NCBI RefSeq assembly: GCF_000308575.1
Contig: NZ_BAFZ01000002.1
Coordinates: 124,001 to 188,000 of the forward strand
Direction of reading: 5' to 3'
DNA from: Nocardia exalbida NBRC 100660
GTDB lineage: Bacteria > Actinomycetota > Actinomycetes > Mycobacteriales > Mycobacteriaceae
DNA: 64,000 nt
The notes beneath the pieces were generated by a model. That model was not told where the DNA came from. It ran no database searches and was given only the letters and a program-made list of their open reading frames with translations. Position numbers and translations under genes: made by a program. Position 1 is the first letter of the stretch. The number at the start of each line of letters is the position of its first letter. Positions 45,051 through 53,184 of the stretch are shown here, one piece after another.

Positions 45051-46268
45051 ATGAAGTTTCCCGTTCTCGCCGGTCAGGCAGACTTGCTGATGTGGCAGGA
45101 GAAAGCGGAGCATTCCAGCAGCCCGTTCGGATTCACGATGATGTTCCCCGATCACGTACGACCGGAGCATATCGTCTCGGGAATACAAGCGGTTGTACGC
45201 GGATTCGCGGCATTGCGGCTACGATTCTCGGGGTCGGCGTCAGATGGGTATCTCCAAGAGGTCGATCCGTACGACCGGCATGAGCTGGCAGTTGAATTCC
45301 ATGATGTGTCGGACGCGACCGCCGATAGGCAAGCACGCTACGCAAGAAGCATTCTTTACCGAGATACCGTCGAGTGGGATCGGGACCGTCGCGGGGTCTA
45401 TAGGTTCGTAGTTGTCAAAGGTTCGGCTCACAAATATCAGCTTGTGTTCTCGTTGCAGCATGTCGCAATCGACCGGCATTCGATCGTGCTGGTGTTGAAC
45501 GCCCTCCGATCGTCCGTGCTCACCGCCGCGCAAGGCGAAGATCCGGTGATGCCTCCCGATCGGTACGAAGCCGCGGTCGACGGGGTGCTCTTGACACCTG
45601 CGGCCGAAATGGCGGCAAGACGTCACTGGGAACGTGAACTCGATCTACCCGACGACGCATTCGGCGGGCACCTGGCTGTTCCTCCAGCGCGCCCGCGAAC
45701 GCACAAGGCAATCCTCGCCGGTGAACCATATGTCGAGCTCAAGCGGACCGCCGCGGCCGGGGCTTGGGGTCCCTCCGCGATGTTTCTCGATCGTCTGGTT
45801 TCCGCCTGGCGGAGGTACCAGCCGCGGGCAACTCTGATCGATGTCGTCTACACGATCCGTTCGGAAAGACTGGCAGACCAAGTCGGCATGTTTTCGACAA
45901 TTCGTCCGATTATCATCGACTTCGGCGGACGGACATGGCGGGACAGAATAGCCGGTCAGCTGATTCGTGCGGCTGCGCACCAGCAGATCGACAGCCGGGA
46001 GCTGCGCAACCTCGAGCTACGACAAGGCATACCGAAGCGTCCCTTTCCGGTGTTCAACTACATCGACGCCTCCAGGCCCAGCAGCCGGAGCAGGAAAGCC
46101 GATGTCGTACCCACGGAGAGATTCAATGCGCCGTATGCACTGGCAAGGCCAATATCTCTGCAGGTCAGCGATACCGGTGAGGCTTTCAACATCACCTTGG
46201 AGACGAACTCCGCTGCATTTTCCGTCGAAGAGTCGGCGCACCTGTTCAGTCGATTGGCGGGGCAATGA
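45051..46268 (+). CDS. Stand-alone condensation-domain-like protein
   Basis: 405 residues from the ATG at 45051 after GAGGT; the frame is open upstream but would run through the hairpin. It has the fold pattern of NRPS condensation/acyltransferase proteins: the HHxxxDG motif appears as QHVAIDR (Gln136, His137, Asp141) in LVFSLQHVAIDRHSIVLVL, so the catalytic second His and the Asp are kept. A later VGMFSTIRPIIIDFGG resembles the C-domain floor motif. No carrier or adenylation domain is attached. It probably joins an acyl or aminoacyl group, perhaps from the ACP at 42673, to the precursor, or closes a ring. Confidence 0.75.
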   Translation: MKFPVLAGQADLLMWQEKAEHSSSPFGFTMMFPDHVRPEHIVSGIQAVVRGFAALRLRFSGSASDGYLQEVDPYDRHELAVEFHDVSDATADRQARYARSILYRDTVEWDRDRRGVYRFVVVKGSAHKYQLVFSLQHVAIDRHSIVLVLNALRSSVLTAAQGEDPVMPPDRYEAAVDGVLLTPAAEMAARRHWERELDLPDDAFGGHLAVPPARPRTHKAILAGEPYVELKRTAAAGAWGPSAMFLDRLVSAWRRYQPRATLIDVVYTIRSERLADQVGMFSTIRPIIIDFGGRTWRDRIAGQLIRAAAHQQIDSRELRNLELRQGIPKRPFPVFNYIDASRPSSRSRKADVVPTERFNAPYALARPISLQVSDTGEAFNITLETNSAAFSVEESAHLFSRLAGQ

Positions 46269-48556
46269 CACAGGACGTGGCTTCGGAGACGGATGAAAAA
46301 TTCCCGGGTAGACCCCGGTTCCGCAAGCCTTCCCTCGACCGGTACGGCCGCTCCAGCATTTTCGGAGCGGTGGCGTTCCGAGCCGGCCGTGATCCGAACA
46401 GGCTAGGTTTCGTCCTCCGGGCTGCCGAGTCCTGCGATGTGCCCTTCTACCCCCAGATGACGGCAGCCGACTGCGGTCCCGCGTGTCTGCGCATGGTCCT
46501 TGCCAGCCGTGGCGTTCACATATCCGCTCAGCAGCTTCGAGAAGAAGCGGGCAGCGGTCGAAACGGAGTGTCCGCATCGAGGTTGCTCGAACTCGGCCGG
46601 CGGCACGGGCTGGATGGCCGCGGAGTGCGCACCAACCTGTCCGGGCTCGCGCATCTGGCATCCGGTTCTATCCTGTTCTGGCGATTCAACCATTTTGTCG
46701 TGCTGGTGAAGGCCACGCGGTCTCACGTTGTGATCATCGACCCGGCAGTCGGGCGTCGAGTTATCAGCTGGAGCGATGCCGATGTCGACTTCACCGGCTT
46801 GGCTTTGGAGTTCACAGGCCACACAACAACCGACCGACATGAAACCGAACCCGCGGGTAAGAGCAGTAGCAGAGCCCTGGCGACAGCATTTCTCCCTCGA
46901 ACTCCCAAGTGGCTGGGAGCCCTGGCCGCCTCCGCGTTGCTCCTCGTTTATGCGTTGACCTTTCCTTTTGTTCTGGCACGCATGGTCACCGCTGGTGCTG
47001 ATACATTGCAGGGCGGCACTGCAGGCCAGCTGCGATGGGCTGCGGTGCTTACTTGCGCAGCTGCTTCTTTCGGAATACTGCACTTCACGCGCTCGCGGTT
47101 GATCGTCTCGATACAGAGCCTTCTCGAAGAACGTGCGGCACATCAACTGATGGGACGCCTCAGCCGACTGCCGCTGGAATTCTTTCACGCCCGGCACCCA
47201 GGTGATCTGGCGCAGCGGGTCCGGTCCACTGCGCGACTCAGGCAGATCGTCTCGGTTACCACGGTCGGCGCCGTATTCGACGCCCTACTGGTCATCGGGT
47301 ACGTGCTGGTCATCGGCTACCGAGAATTCTGGCTATCGCTGGCAATAGTCATCTGCATCGTTTCCTTCGCACTCGTGACGACACTGTCGTGGCAGCGACA
47401 CCGGCAGCTGGCCTCGGATGTGCTCGAAGCTCGCACCAGGTCGTCCAACGACCTGCACGAGATCCTCACCAATATGACGACTGTGAAGTCGTTGGGTGCC
47501 GAAATCATCGCGCATGCTCGATGGCTGAATTCGTTCGCGAACGAACTCACTCACGGGACGAGGCAGCGACGGCATGCGGGTATGGTCTCGTCATTCATGG
47601 CGACCATCCAGTTTGCCGCGCCGTTGTTGGTCCTGCTCATAGGGGTGTCCGTTGCCGTGCGCAGCGAGGCAGGGTTGTCCGCTGCGGTCTCGTTAGGTGC
47701 CTTGAGTTCAGGGTTGTTCGCCTCGTTGTCGAACCTGTCGTTGGCATCGGCTGCACTCGTGGAGCTGCTGCCCGACCTGTCTCGCATCGATGACGTGCTG
47801 ACGAGCCCCGTCGAGCGGGGCGGGCTGCGAGGCATGGCGCAGGAAGACCGGCCACCGTGCATCCGGCTGGAAGGCGTCTCGTACACCTATGCCGGTGCGA
47901 CCGCAGCATCGGTCCATGAGGCGACGGCCGAAATTTCATCCGGTCGGCTGCTGCCGATCATCGGACCATCCGGATCCGGGAAGTCTACGTTGGGAATGCT
48001 GATCGGCGGTTTGCTGAGTCCGACAGCGGGGCGGATATTGATCGATGGGATTGATCTGGCCGAAATCGACCCGATCGCGTACCGCAGCCACATCGGCTAT
48101 GTCGACCAGAACAGTACCTTGATGTCGGGGAGCATTCTGGACAATATCAGATTCAGTTGCCCGGACGCTTCGCTCGACGAGGTAAGGTCGGCCGCACGCC
48201 TTGCTGAGATCGATGATTTCATTTGCACCTTGCCGATGAAATACGAGACTCTGCTAGGTGCCGGTGGCGCCGGTGTTTCCGGCGGGCAGCGGCAGCGGAT
48301 GGCTCTGGCGAGAGCGCTGGTCAAAAAGCCTTCCCTACTGATTCTGGACGAGTCCACCAGTGCCGTCGACCCCGACACCGAAACCGCGATCCTCCGCAAT
48401 ATTCAGGATCTCGGAATCACGACGATACTTCTCGGTCACCGGGCGGCGCTCACGGTCGGCGCCTCGAGAATCCTGAGGATGACGGACGGCGTCGGCGAAT
48501 TGATGGATCTTCCCGGAGATTCTTCGCCCCAGCAAAACATGTCGGATCGGTCGTGA
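46265..48556 (+). CDS. ABC transporter with C39 leader peptidase (PCAT)
   Basis: 763 residues. C39 peptidase at about 58-190: Cys70 in AADCGPACLRMVLASRG, His in WRFNHFVVLVKA and Asp in VVIIDPAVGRR. Six membrane helices follow (about 210-500). The ATPase has GPSGSGKST, VSGGQRQRMALARAL and LLILDESTSAVD. Such proteins cut double-Gly leaders and export the peptide, matching the IVGG site of the precursor at 44853. About 55 extra residues precede the peptidase. It is coupled to the condensation gene by ATGA. Confidence 0.92.
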   Translation: MTQDVASETDEKFPGRPRFRKPSLDRYGRSSIFGAVAFRAGRDPNRLGFVLRAAESCDVPFYPQMTAADCGPACLRMVLASRGVHISAQQLREEAGSGRNGVSASRLLELGRRHGLDGRGVRTNLSGLAHLASGSILFWRFNHFVVLVKATRSHVVIIDPAVGRRVISWSDADVDFTGLALEFTGHTTTDRHETEPAGKSSSRALATAFLPRTPKWLGALAASALLLVYALTFPFVLARMVTAGADTLQGGTAGQLRWAAVLTCAAASFGILHFTRSRLIVSIQSLLEERAAHQLMGRLSRLPLEFFHARHPGDLAQRVRSTARLRQIVSVTTVGAVFDALLVIGYVLVIGYREFWLSLAIVICIVSFALVTTLSWQRHRQLASDVLEARTRSSNDLHEILTNMTTVKSLGAEIIAHARWLNSFANELTHGTRQRRHAGMVSSFMATIQFAAPLLVLLIGVSVAVRSEAGLSAAVSLGALSSGLFASLSNLSLASAALVELLPDLSRIDDVLTSPVERGGLRGMAQEDRPPCIRLEGVSYTYAGATAASVHEATAEISSGRLLPIIGPSGSGKSTLGMLIGGLLSPTAGRILIDGIDLAEIDPIAYRSHIGYVDQNSTLMSGSILDNIRFSCPDASLDEVRSAARLAEIDDFICTLPMKYETLLGAGGAGVSGGQRQRMALARALVKKPSLLILDESTSAVDPDTETAILRNIQDLGITTILLGHRAALTVGASRILRMTDGVGELMDLPGDSSPQQNMSDRS

Positions 48557-48599
48557 CGAAGTCGGCGGCGCGATGAGTATTTCTGAAAGGTTGTGTCCT

Positions 48600-49772
48600 A
48601 TGAGTGGGTTCTCGGGCGATCTGGCCAGTGAACTTGAATGGTGCATGTTGAAGCGGCTGTGTGTCACGCCTATCTCTGACGCCCCGGAAGGGTGGATAGA
48701 AGATTGGCTCTCTCCGCTTACTGCGGGACGAGCTGACAGCATGACCCTTGTGAATATGGCGATCAGACAAAAGATAGCCGGAGCGCTTGCCACACTGATT
48801 GAACTAACTGATAGAAAAGACTTGTTCTATCCGCAAGTGCGAGAATTCCTCAGAACAAATTTGAACGCCAATCGCATCCGGAATCGCGTGTTGACCTCGG
48901 AAGCAGTGCAGATCGCCGGCGTATTGCAGGAAAGAGGATTTCCGGCGTTGGCGACGAAGGGCGTTGTGCTGCAGTATCTGGTATACAACGGCGATGGATC
49001 GCGACGGTTGTCGGATATCGATTTCATGATCCATCCCGAAAACAAGCATGCCGCCACGTCGGCATTGCGGGATCTCGGATTCGAATTCGGAACCTATGAC
49101 CGCTACAATCATCGAATCAACCCGCTCAGCAGGGAAGACGAGCTGATCTATCGGATGTACCCCGATCATCTGCCTCATGCGGTAAAAATGCGAGACGACC
49201 CTTTGGTGTCATTTGTCATGGTTGATTTCGCGTTCAGTCTAACCTGGTTCCAGGCTCCCTGGCAGGTTGATATGGGTAGCGCGCTGGCTAATCCGATGAC
49301 GGTACTTCCGCAGGAAGATTTCGCCTGCGCTCGAGGCGTTCCCGGAACTATCAGTTCACTCTCCCGCCCTTTCCTCTGGCTATTTACCGTTCTGCACCTT
49401 TTCCGGGAGACATGGATTGCGCGGGATGCCCTTCAGGGTGGGTCTACACTGGCGCAGTATCGAGATGTCATCCAGCTGTGGAAAATCATGACACCCGAGT
49501 CGAAGTCCGAGGCTCGCCGTATCATGATGGACAGTCGCACAGTGTTTCCGGTCAAGTGGATTTATGAGCACACTGATAAGATGTTCGGGACGACGATATG
49601 CGATGAGCTTGTCATCGGTGATCCACTCCCCGAACATCTTCTCGATACCGGCCTCGGCCCGAGCGACAAGGTCCTGACCTGGTGCGACACTCTGGAGCAC
49701 CGGCTATTTTCGGGGCGGGCAGCAGAATTTGTCCCCAGTGGAACCATTCGTCTCGAAGATCTCGCATGGTGA
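48600..49772 (+). CDS. Nucleotidyltransferase-fold protein (NTP_transf_5-like)
   Basis: 390 residues from the ATG at 48600, which follows AAAGG; an ATG at 48573 is also possible. Residues 95-145 show GFPALATKGVVLQYLVYNGD and RRLSDIDFMIHPENKHAATS, the Lys-Gly and Asp-x-Asp pattern of the uncharacterised nucleotidyltransferase family PF14907. Members occur in lasso- and other peptide clusters, where one was linked to changing phosphate-bearing peptides. It could nucleotidylate or otherwise decorate the peptide. It is the last gene of the operon. Confidence 0.7.
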   Translation: MSGFSGDLASELEWCMLKRLCVTPISDAPEGWIEDWLSPLTAGRADSMTLVNMAIRQKIAGALATLIELTDRKDLFYPQVREFLRTNLNANRIRNRVLTSEAVQIAGVLQERGFPALATKGVVLQYLVYNGDGSRRLSDIDFMIHPENKHAATSALRDLGFEFGTYDRYNHRINPLSREDELIYRMYPDHLPHAVKMRDDPLVSFVMVDFAFSLTWFQAPWQVDMGSALANPMTVLPQEDFACARGVPGTISSLSRPFLWLFTVLHLFRETWIARDALQGGSTLAQYRDVIQLWKIMTPESKSEARRIMMDSRTVFPVKWIYEHTDKMFGTTICDELVIGDPLPEHLLDTGLGPSDKVLTWCDTLEHRLFSGRAAEFVPSGTIRLEDLAW

Positions 49773-49999
49773 TTCTGCTGGCGGAATCGCGCCGCTATCG
49801 CAAATCAGCGGCGAGGTGAATTCGATGGGGCGTTCATGTGCCGGGAGTCGGTGGTGTCTCGGTCGGGCTATTACGCCCGTGTGGACGTGGTCTCAGCGAC
49901 CGCGACACCACCTACCCCAGGCTTTTCCGGATTGTCCAAGCGCCGACAATATGAGCACCCTGGGCACCGGCGCTCTGTCCATTAACCCAGGCTCCGTTA

Positions 50000-50036
50000 C
50001 CCGCCGGCCGGAGTAGCAATTACATTGCCCGGCGGG
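50000..50036. terminator. Candidate bidirectional hairpin
   Basis: CCCGCCGG (50000-50007) and CCGGCGGG (50029-50036) with a 21-base loop, between the converging nucleotidyltransferase and small-peptide genes. Confidence 0.35.
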
Positions 50037-50063
50037 CACGAAAACACGGAGGCTCGGGTATTG

Positions 50064-50255
50064 TTATACGCACCTAGGTGGCCACGGAGGATCGAGCTTC
50101 TCACAGGGAGGTGGGGATCCCTCGGCAATGTAACTTACCGTCGGAGTTTGTACTTCTGGTTGTAGTGCAGGTAAATTCAGGAGAGCGATCGGACCCGGAA
50201 GGGTCATTCCTAAAAATATGATTATCCCAATGGGGCGTCCAATATTCTTGCTCAT
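50064..50255 (-). CDS. Small membrane peptide with Pro/Cys-rich tail, unknown
   Basis: 63 residues. The ATG at 50255 follows a clear AGGAG six bases away. Residues 7-29 are hydrophobic (RPIGIIIFLGMTLPGPIALL), probably a membrane anchor or uncleaved signal. The C-terminal third is proline-rich, with two cysteines 11 apart (Cys51, Cys62) in SPPPCEKLDPPWPPRCV, able to form a disulfide loop if exported. It is AT-rich, lies 95 bases downstream of the STAND gene on the same strand and may be co-transcribed. I recognise no family. Candidates are a secreted signal, a toxin-like effector or a third small peptide of the island. Confidence 0.55.
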   Translation of the reverse strand: MSKNIGRPIGIIIFLGMTLPGPIALLNLPALQPEVQTPTVSYIAEGSPPPCEKLDPPWPPRCV

Positions 50256-50350
50256 GTAGAACTCCTGTCGCTCGTTTTATCTTCTGTTCATGCGAGTGAT
50301 GTTGAAACGGCCTCATCAAGGGGCTGAGGGGTGGGTTCCGATGGCTGTGC

Positions 50351-52066
50351 TCACGGCTGGGTCTTCGCCGGATATTCGGGTTCGTGGAGAAGCTGAGCTG
50401 GTTGTGCCTCCAGTTCTGCTCTGGCAGATGCGCGGAGGAACGCGGTGGCGATGGTGCTCACCGCGGAGTCGGCATGATGGATTGCGGTGGTCAGCCGGGT
50501 GCTTCGATAGAGTAGGCCAGGGTCTCGACGGGCGGCCGCCCATTCCGCGGCGTCGTCTTCGATGCGCTGTCGCCAGATGAGTTGTGACCGATTCTCGGTG
50601 ATCCAGCCGCGCAGCCGTTCCCACTCCAGCAGTGCGTCGTGCACAAGGTAGGCATGCTGGGACTCCAGGGTGATCAGCCGCGCATCCACCAAGCGGTGAA
50701 CAAGCTCGGGACCGGTGCTGGTGCGAGCGGCGATGCGAGCGAGTTCCTTGGTCGGTGTCCGGTAGCGGGTGACGGTGCTGTCGCGATGGACGGTCACCAA
50801 TGCGAGCAGAATGTGGCGCATATCGCGCTGTTCTGCCGAAGTCGACGCCTCCCAGAGCTGTTCGGCTATTCGACCAACCACTCCGGCCACGCCTCCGACC
50901 CGATGATAGGCCGCGAGTTCCAGTCGACTTCCGTACTGACAGGCCCACATCGATCGCATGGTCGCCGACAGCACAGGTAGGACACCGGCGTTGATGGTAG
51001 GCCGGTCGCTGCCCGGTCGGCCTCCTTCGAGTTCGGTGACGAGTAGTTCTGCCACAGCGGGATCGACGGCGATTCCGCGTGTGCGTGGTGGCCCGACGAT
51101 GGCCGACATCAGCTCCTGACGATGTGGGTGGTTCAGTGTGAAGCTGTTGTGCTGTACGGCATGCGCAAGCCACGGACATTGCAAACAGTTGACGAGCTGG
51201 TCAGAACGCACCGCAACGAGGACCGACGCGAATGTCGACACCTGCTTCAACCAGATCAGGAACGCCTCGCGGACCGTGGCATCGACCTCGGGCTGGTACA
51301 AATGCTCGAATTGGTCGACGATCAGCAGCAGCCGACGGTCACCGGCCCAACGCCGCACGGCATCGAGATCAGAACCCGATCCGCTGAAACTATCTGTGGC
51401 ACGGAATATGCGCTTCTGCGAACCGAGCGGATTGTGATCTGCTGCAGTGACCGCGACCGCCCACTGCGTCGATTCCGCGCTCAGCGCCGGAATCACACCC
51501 CCGCGTAGCAGCGCGGTCTTGCCGATCCCAGAAGCGCCCGTCAGCACGATGACATCGGCATCGCGTTGCGCACATGCTGATGTTCGGATCATCTTCAGGA
51601 TGGACGCAATGGCGCGCTGTCGCCCGAAGAAGGCGGGATCGTGCCGTTCGAAGAACCCATCGGCATCCGGATACGGCGGCTCGGTCGCGGTACCAGATGC
51701 GGTGACCGGGGCGCTGCGCGCCGCTGCCCACAACGACCTCCAGGCGCGTAGATGCACTGTCTCGGTCGTTGTTCCGGCCCGGCGTCGTGCCCGGGCGCCC
51801 AAGACGTTCAGCACCGGAACCAGTGATTCGAACCGCGCCGGAACGTTGCGTCCGTTCAGCCAGTCGCTGATCCTCTGGGCTGTCGCGTGTGCTGAACGGG
51901 TCTCGCCGTCGGCATCGCGCACCTGCTGCTGGGCGAGCGTGGCGACATGCCGTAACGAGGGAGCGCCCGCGTCCCGATGCAAGGCGGATAGTCGTCGTGT
52001 GAATTCCTCGCGCGCGGACGTGCCATGGGTGGCGTAACTGGCTATGGCGGATGATGCCGGCTTCAT
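50351..52066 (-). CDS. STAND NTPase with N-terminal helix-turn-helix, no WD40 sensor
   Basis: 571 residues from the ATG at 52066, which follows GGGGGAAC. An N-terminal HTH-like region (about 37-75; RISDWLNGRNVPARFE) is followed by FFERHDPAFFGRQRAIASIL and the NTPase: Walker A GASGIGKTALLRGG (Gly177 to Thr184 region) and Walker B RRLLLIVDQFEHLYQPEVD. Winged-helix-like NACHT-type parts follow. It ends soon after SRSLIWRQRIEDDAAEW-type helices, without the WD40 repeats usual for nSTAND1 proteins. It may be a regulator or stress/defence sensor at the island's right edge. Confidence 0.75.
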   Translation of the reverse strand: MKPASSAIASYATHGTSAREEFTRRLSALHRDAGAPSLRHVATLAQQQVRDADGETRSAHATAQRISDWLNGRNVPARFESLVPVLNVLGARARRRAGTTTETVHLRAWRSLWAAARSAPVTASGTATEPPYPDADGFFERHDPAFFGRQRAIASILKMIRTSACAQRDADVIVLTGASGIGKTALLRGGVIPALSAESTQWAVAVTAADHNPLGSQKRIFRATDSFSGSGSDLDAVRRWAGDRRLLLIVDQFEHLYQPEVDATVREAFLIWLKQVSTFASVLVAVRSDQLVNCLQCPWLAHAVQHNSFTLNHPHRQELMSAIVGPPRTRGIAVDPAVAELLVTELEGGRPGSDRPTINAGVLPVLSATMRSMWACQYGSRLELAAYHRVGGVAGVVGRIAEQLWEASTSAEQRDMRHILLALVTVHRDSTVTRYRTPTKELARIAARTSTGPELVHRLVDARLITLESQHAYLVHDALLEWERLRGWITENRSQLIWRQRIEDDAAEWAAARRDPGLLYRSTRLTTAIHHADSAVSTIATAFLRASARAELEAQPAQLLHEPEYPAKTQP

Positions 52067-52521
52067 GTGTTCCCCCGAAGAGTGTGACGACCGCGTCGTC
52101 GTTGACGACTGGATCGGTTGTGTCTCTACAACAGGCTTAGACGACGGCGGGGTTGATTCAGTTCCACCGAAGGGCGGATGTTTTCGCTCCCGCCAGCACT
52201 GCGCCCCGAGGGTGCGGAGCTGCGACCAGCCGGTCGCCATCGCGGTACGCCGCTACGAACCTGCACCGTTCTCTGTCCGGTCCGGACGGCATTTGCCTCC
52301 GTATGACCTGCGCGGTCGTTGTCTGCGACACGATCCTGCAGTTGCGGTGGCCGTGAGCTGTGCCCTAGCGTTCCGGCCCTCGGCATCGAAGTAGTCGGCC
52401 GTGCCACGGCACCCGTCCACCAGACGCGACCCACCTCCCCGCACCGGTCGGTCGATTGTGGATAACCCACGCGCGCCAAGCGCTGTCACACAGCGAACCG
52501 AATCCGTATGGAGGTGGGATA
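52067..52521. other. Intergenic region at the right edge of the island
   Basis: 455 bases with no supportable gene. It holds the GTCCGGTCCGGAC palindrome 209 bases upstream of the STAND start. Composition returns to GC-rich here. Confidence 0.55.
52275..52287. promoter_or_regulatory. GTCCGGTCCGGAC palindrome, island copy 4
   Basis: Identical in 13 bases to the sites at 24078, 24100 and 44460. It lies upstream of the leftward STAND gene. Confidence 0.55.
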
Positions 52522-53184
52522 TCAGGTCGGGTCGGATCCCTGGATGGCGGAGAGCCAGATCGTCGTGGTGGCGGCGACGGTAGCGGCGGCGACGAAAGCG
52601 GGCAGGCCGCCGTCGTCGATATAGACCCATAGGAGGGCGGCGATGGGCGCGGCGACGGTTGATTGGGCATCGAGCAGGAGGCGGCGGCGCAGGCGCATGG
52701 CCATCGCGGTGTTGGCGACAGCATCCTGGTCGGCGCGGCTGGGGTTATCGATCAGGCGGCCGGGAGGTTCGGCGTCGCGGATCCGGCCGGAGGGGTAGAG
52801 GCGTTGCTCGCCGAGATGAATCGTGCGGCCGGTGAGCTTCGCATCGGCTCCGGGGAGGGTGGCCAGCGTCGGGTCGAAATACACTGGAAGCCAGTACGGA
52901 CGGTCGGTTCCTTCGATTTGTAACCACGACCGGTTGGTCAGGCGGTGCTGTTGCCGGATGCGTGTGACTCGTACGGTCTGCGCTGAGCCGGAACGCCGGA
53001 ACGGCAGCAGGCCGAATGCCATGACGAGCCGGTATCCCGTGTACGAGATGATGCCGAGCGTGACGGCCGCGATCCCCGCCACCTGATCCAACGTGCCGAA
53101 CGGCGCCCAAGCGGCACAGACCGCGAGGGCGCCGAGCGTCACCGTGACCGGATAGGCCAGCGGGTGGCCCGATCCAGAACTCAC
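52522..53184 (-). CDS. Membrane protein of the peptide ABC operon, unknown
   Basis: 220 residues from a GTG at 53184 in a GTGA overlap with the binding-protein gene. There are two helices at the N-terminus (YPVTVTLGALAVCAAWAPFG and AGIAAVTLGIISYTGYRLVM), a beta-rich middle (QQHRLTNRSWLQIEGTDRPY) and two helices at the end. The middle resembles the SH3-like domain of membrane anchor proteins, but I do not recognise the family. Position at the end of the transporter operon suggests a linked or co-regulated role. Confidence 0.65.
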   Translation of the reverse strand: MSSGSGHPLAYPVTVTLGALAVCAAWAPFGTLDQVAGIAAVTLGIISYTGYRLVMAFGLLPFRRSGSAQTVRVTRIRQQHRLTNRSWLQIEGTDRPYWLPVYFDPTLATLPGADAKLTGRTIHLGEQRLYPSGRIRDAEPPGRLIDNPSRADQDAVANTAMAMRLRRRLLLDAQSTVAAPIAALLWVYIDDGGLPAFVAAATVAATTTIWLSAIQGSDPT

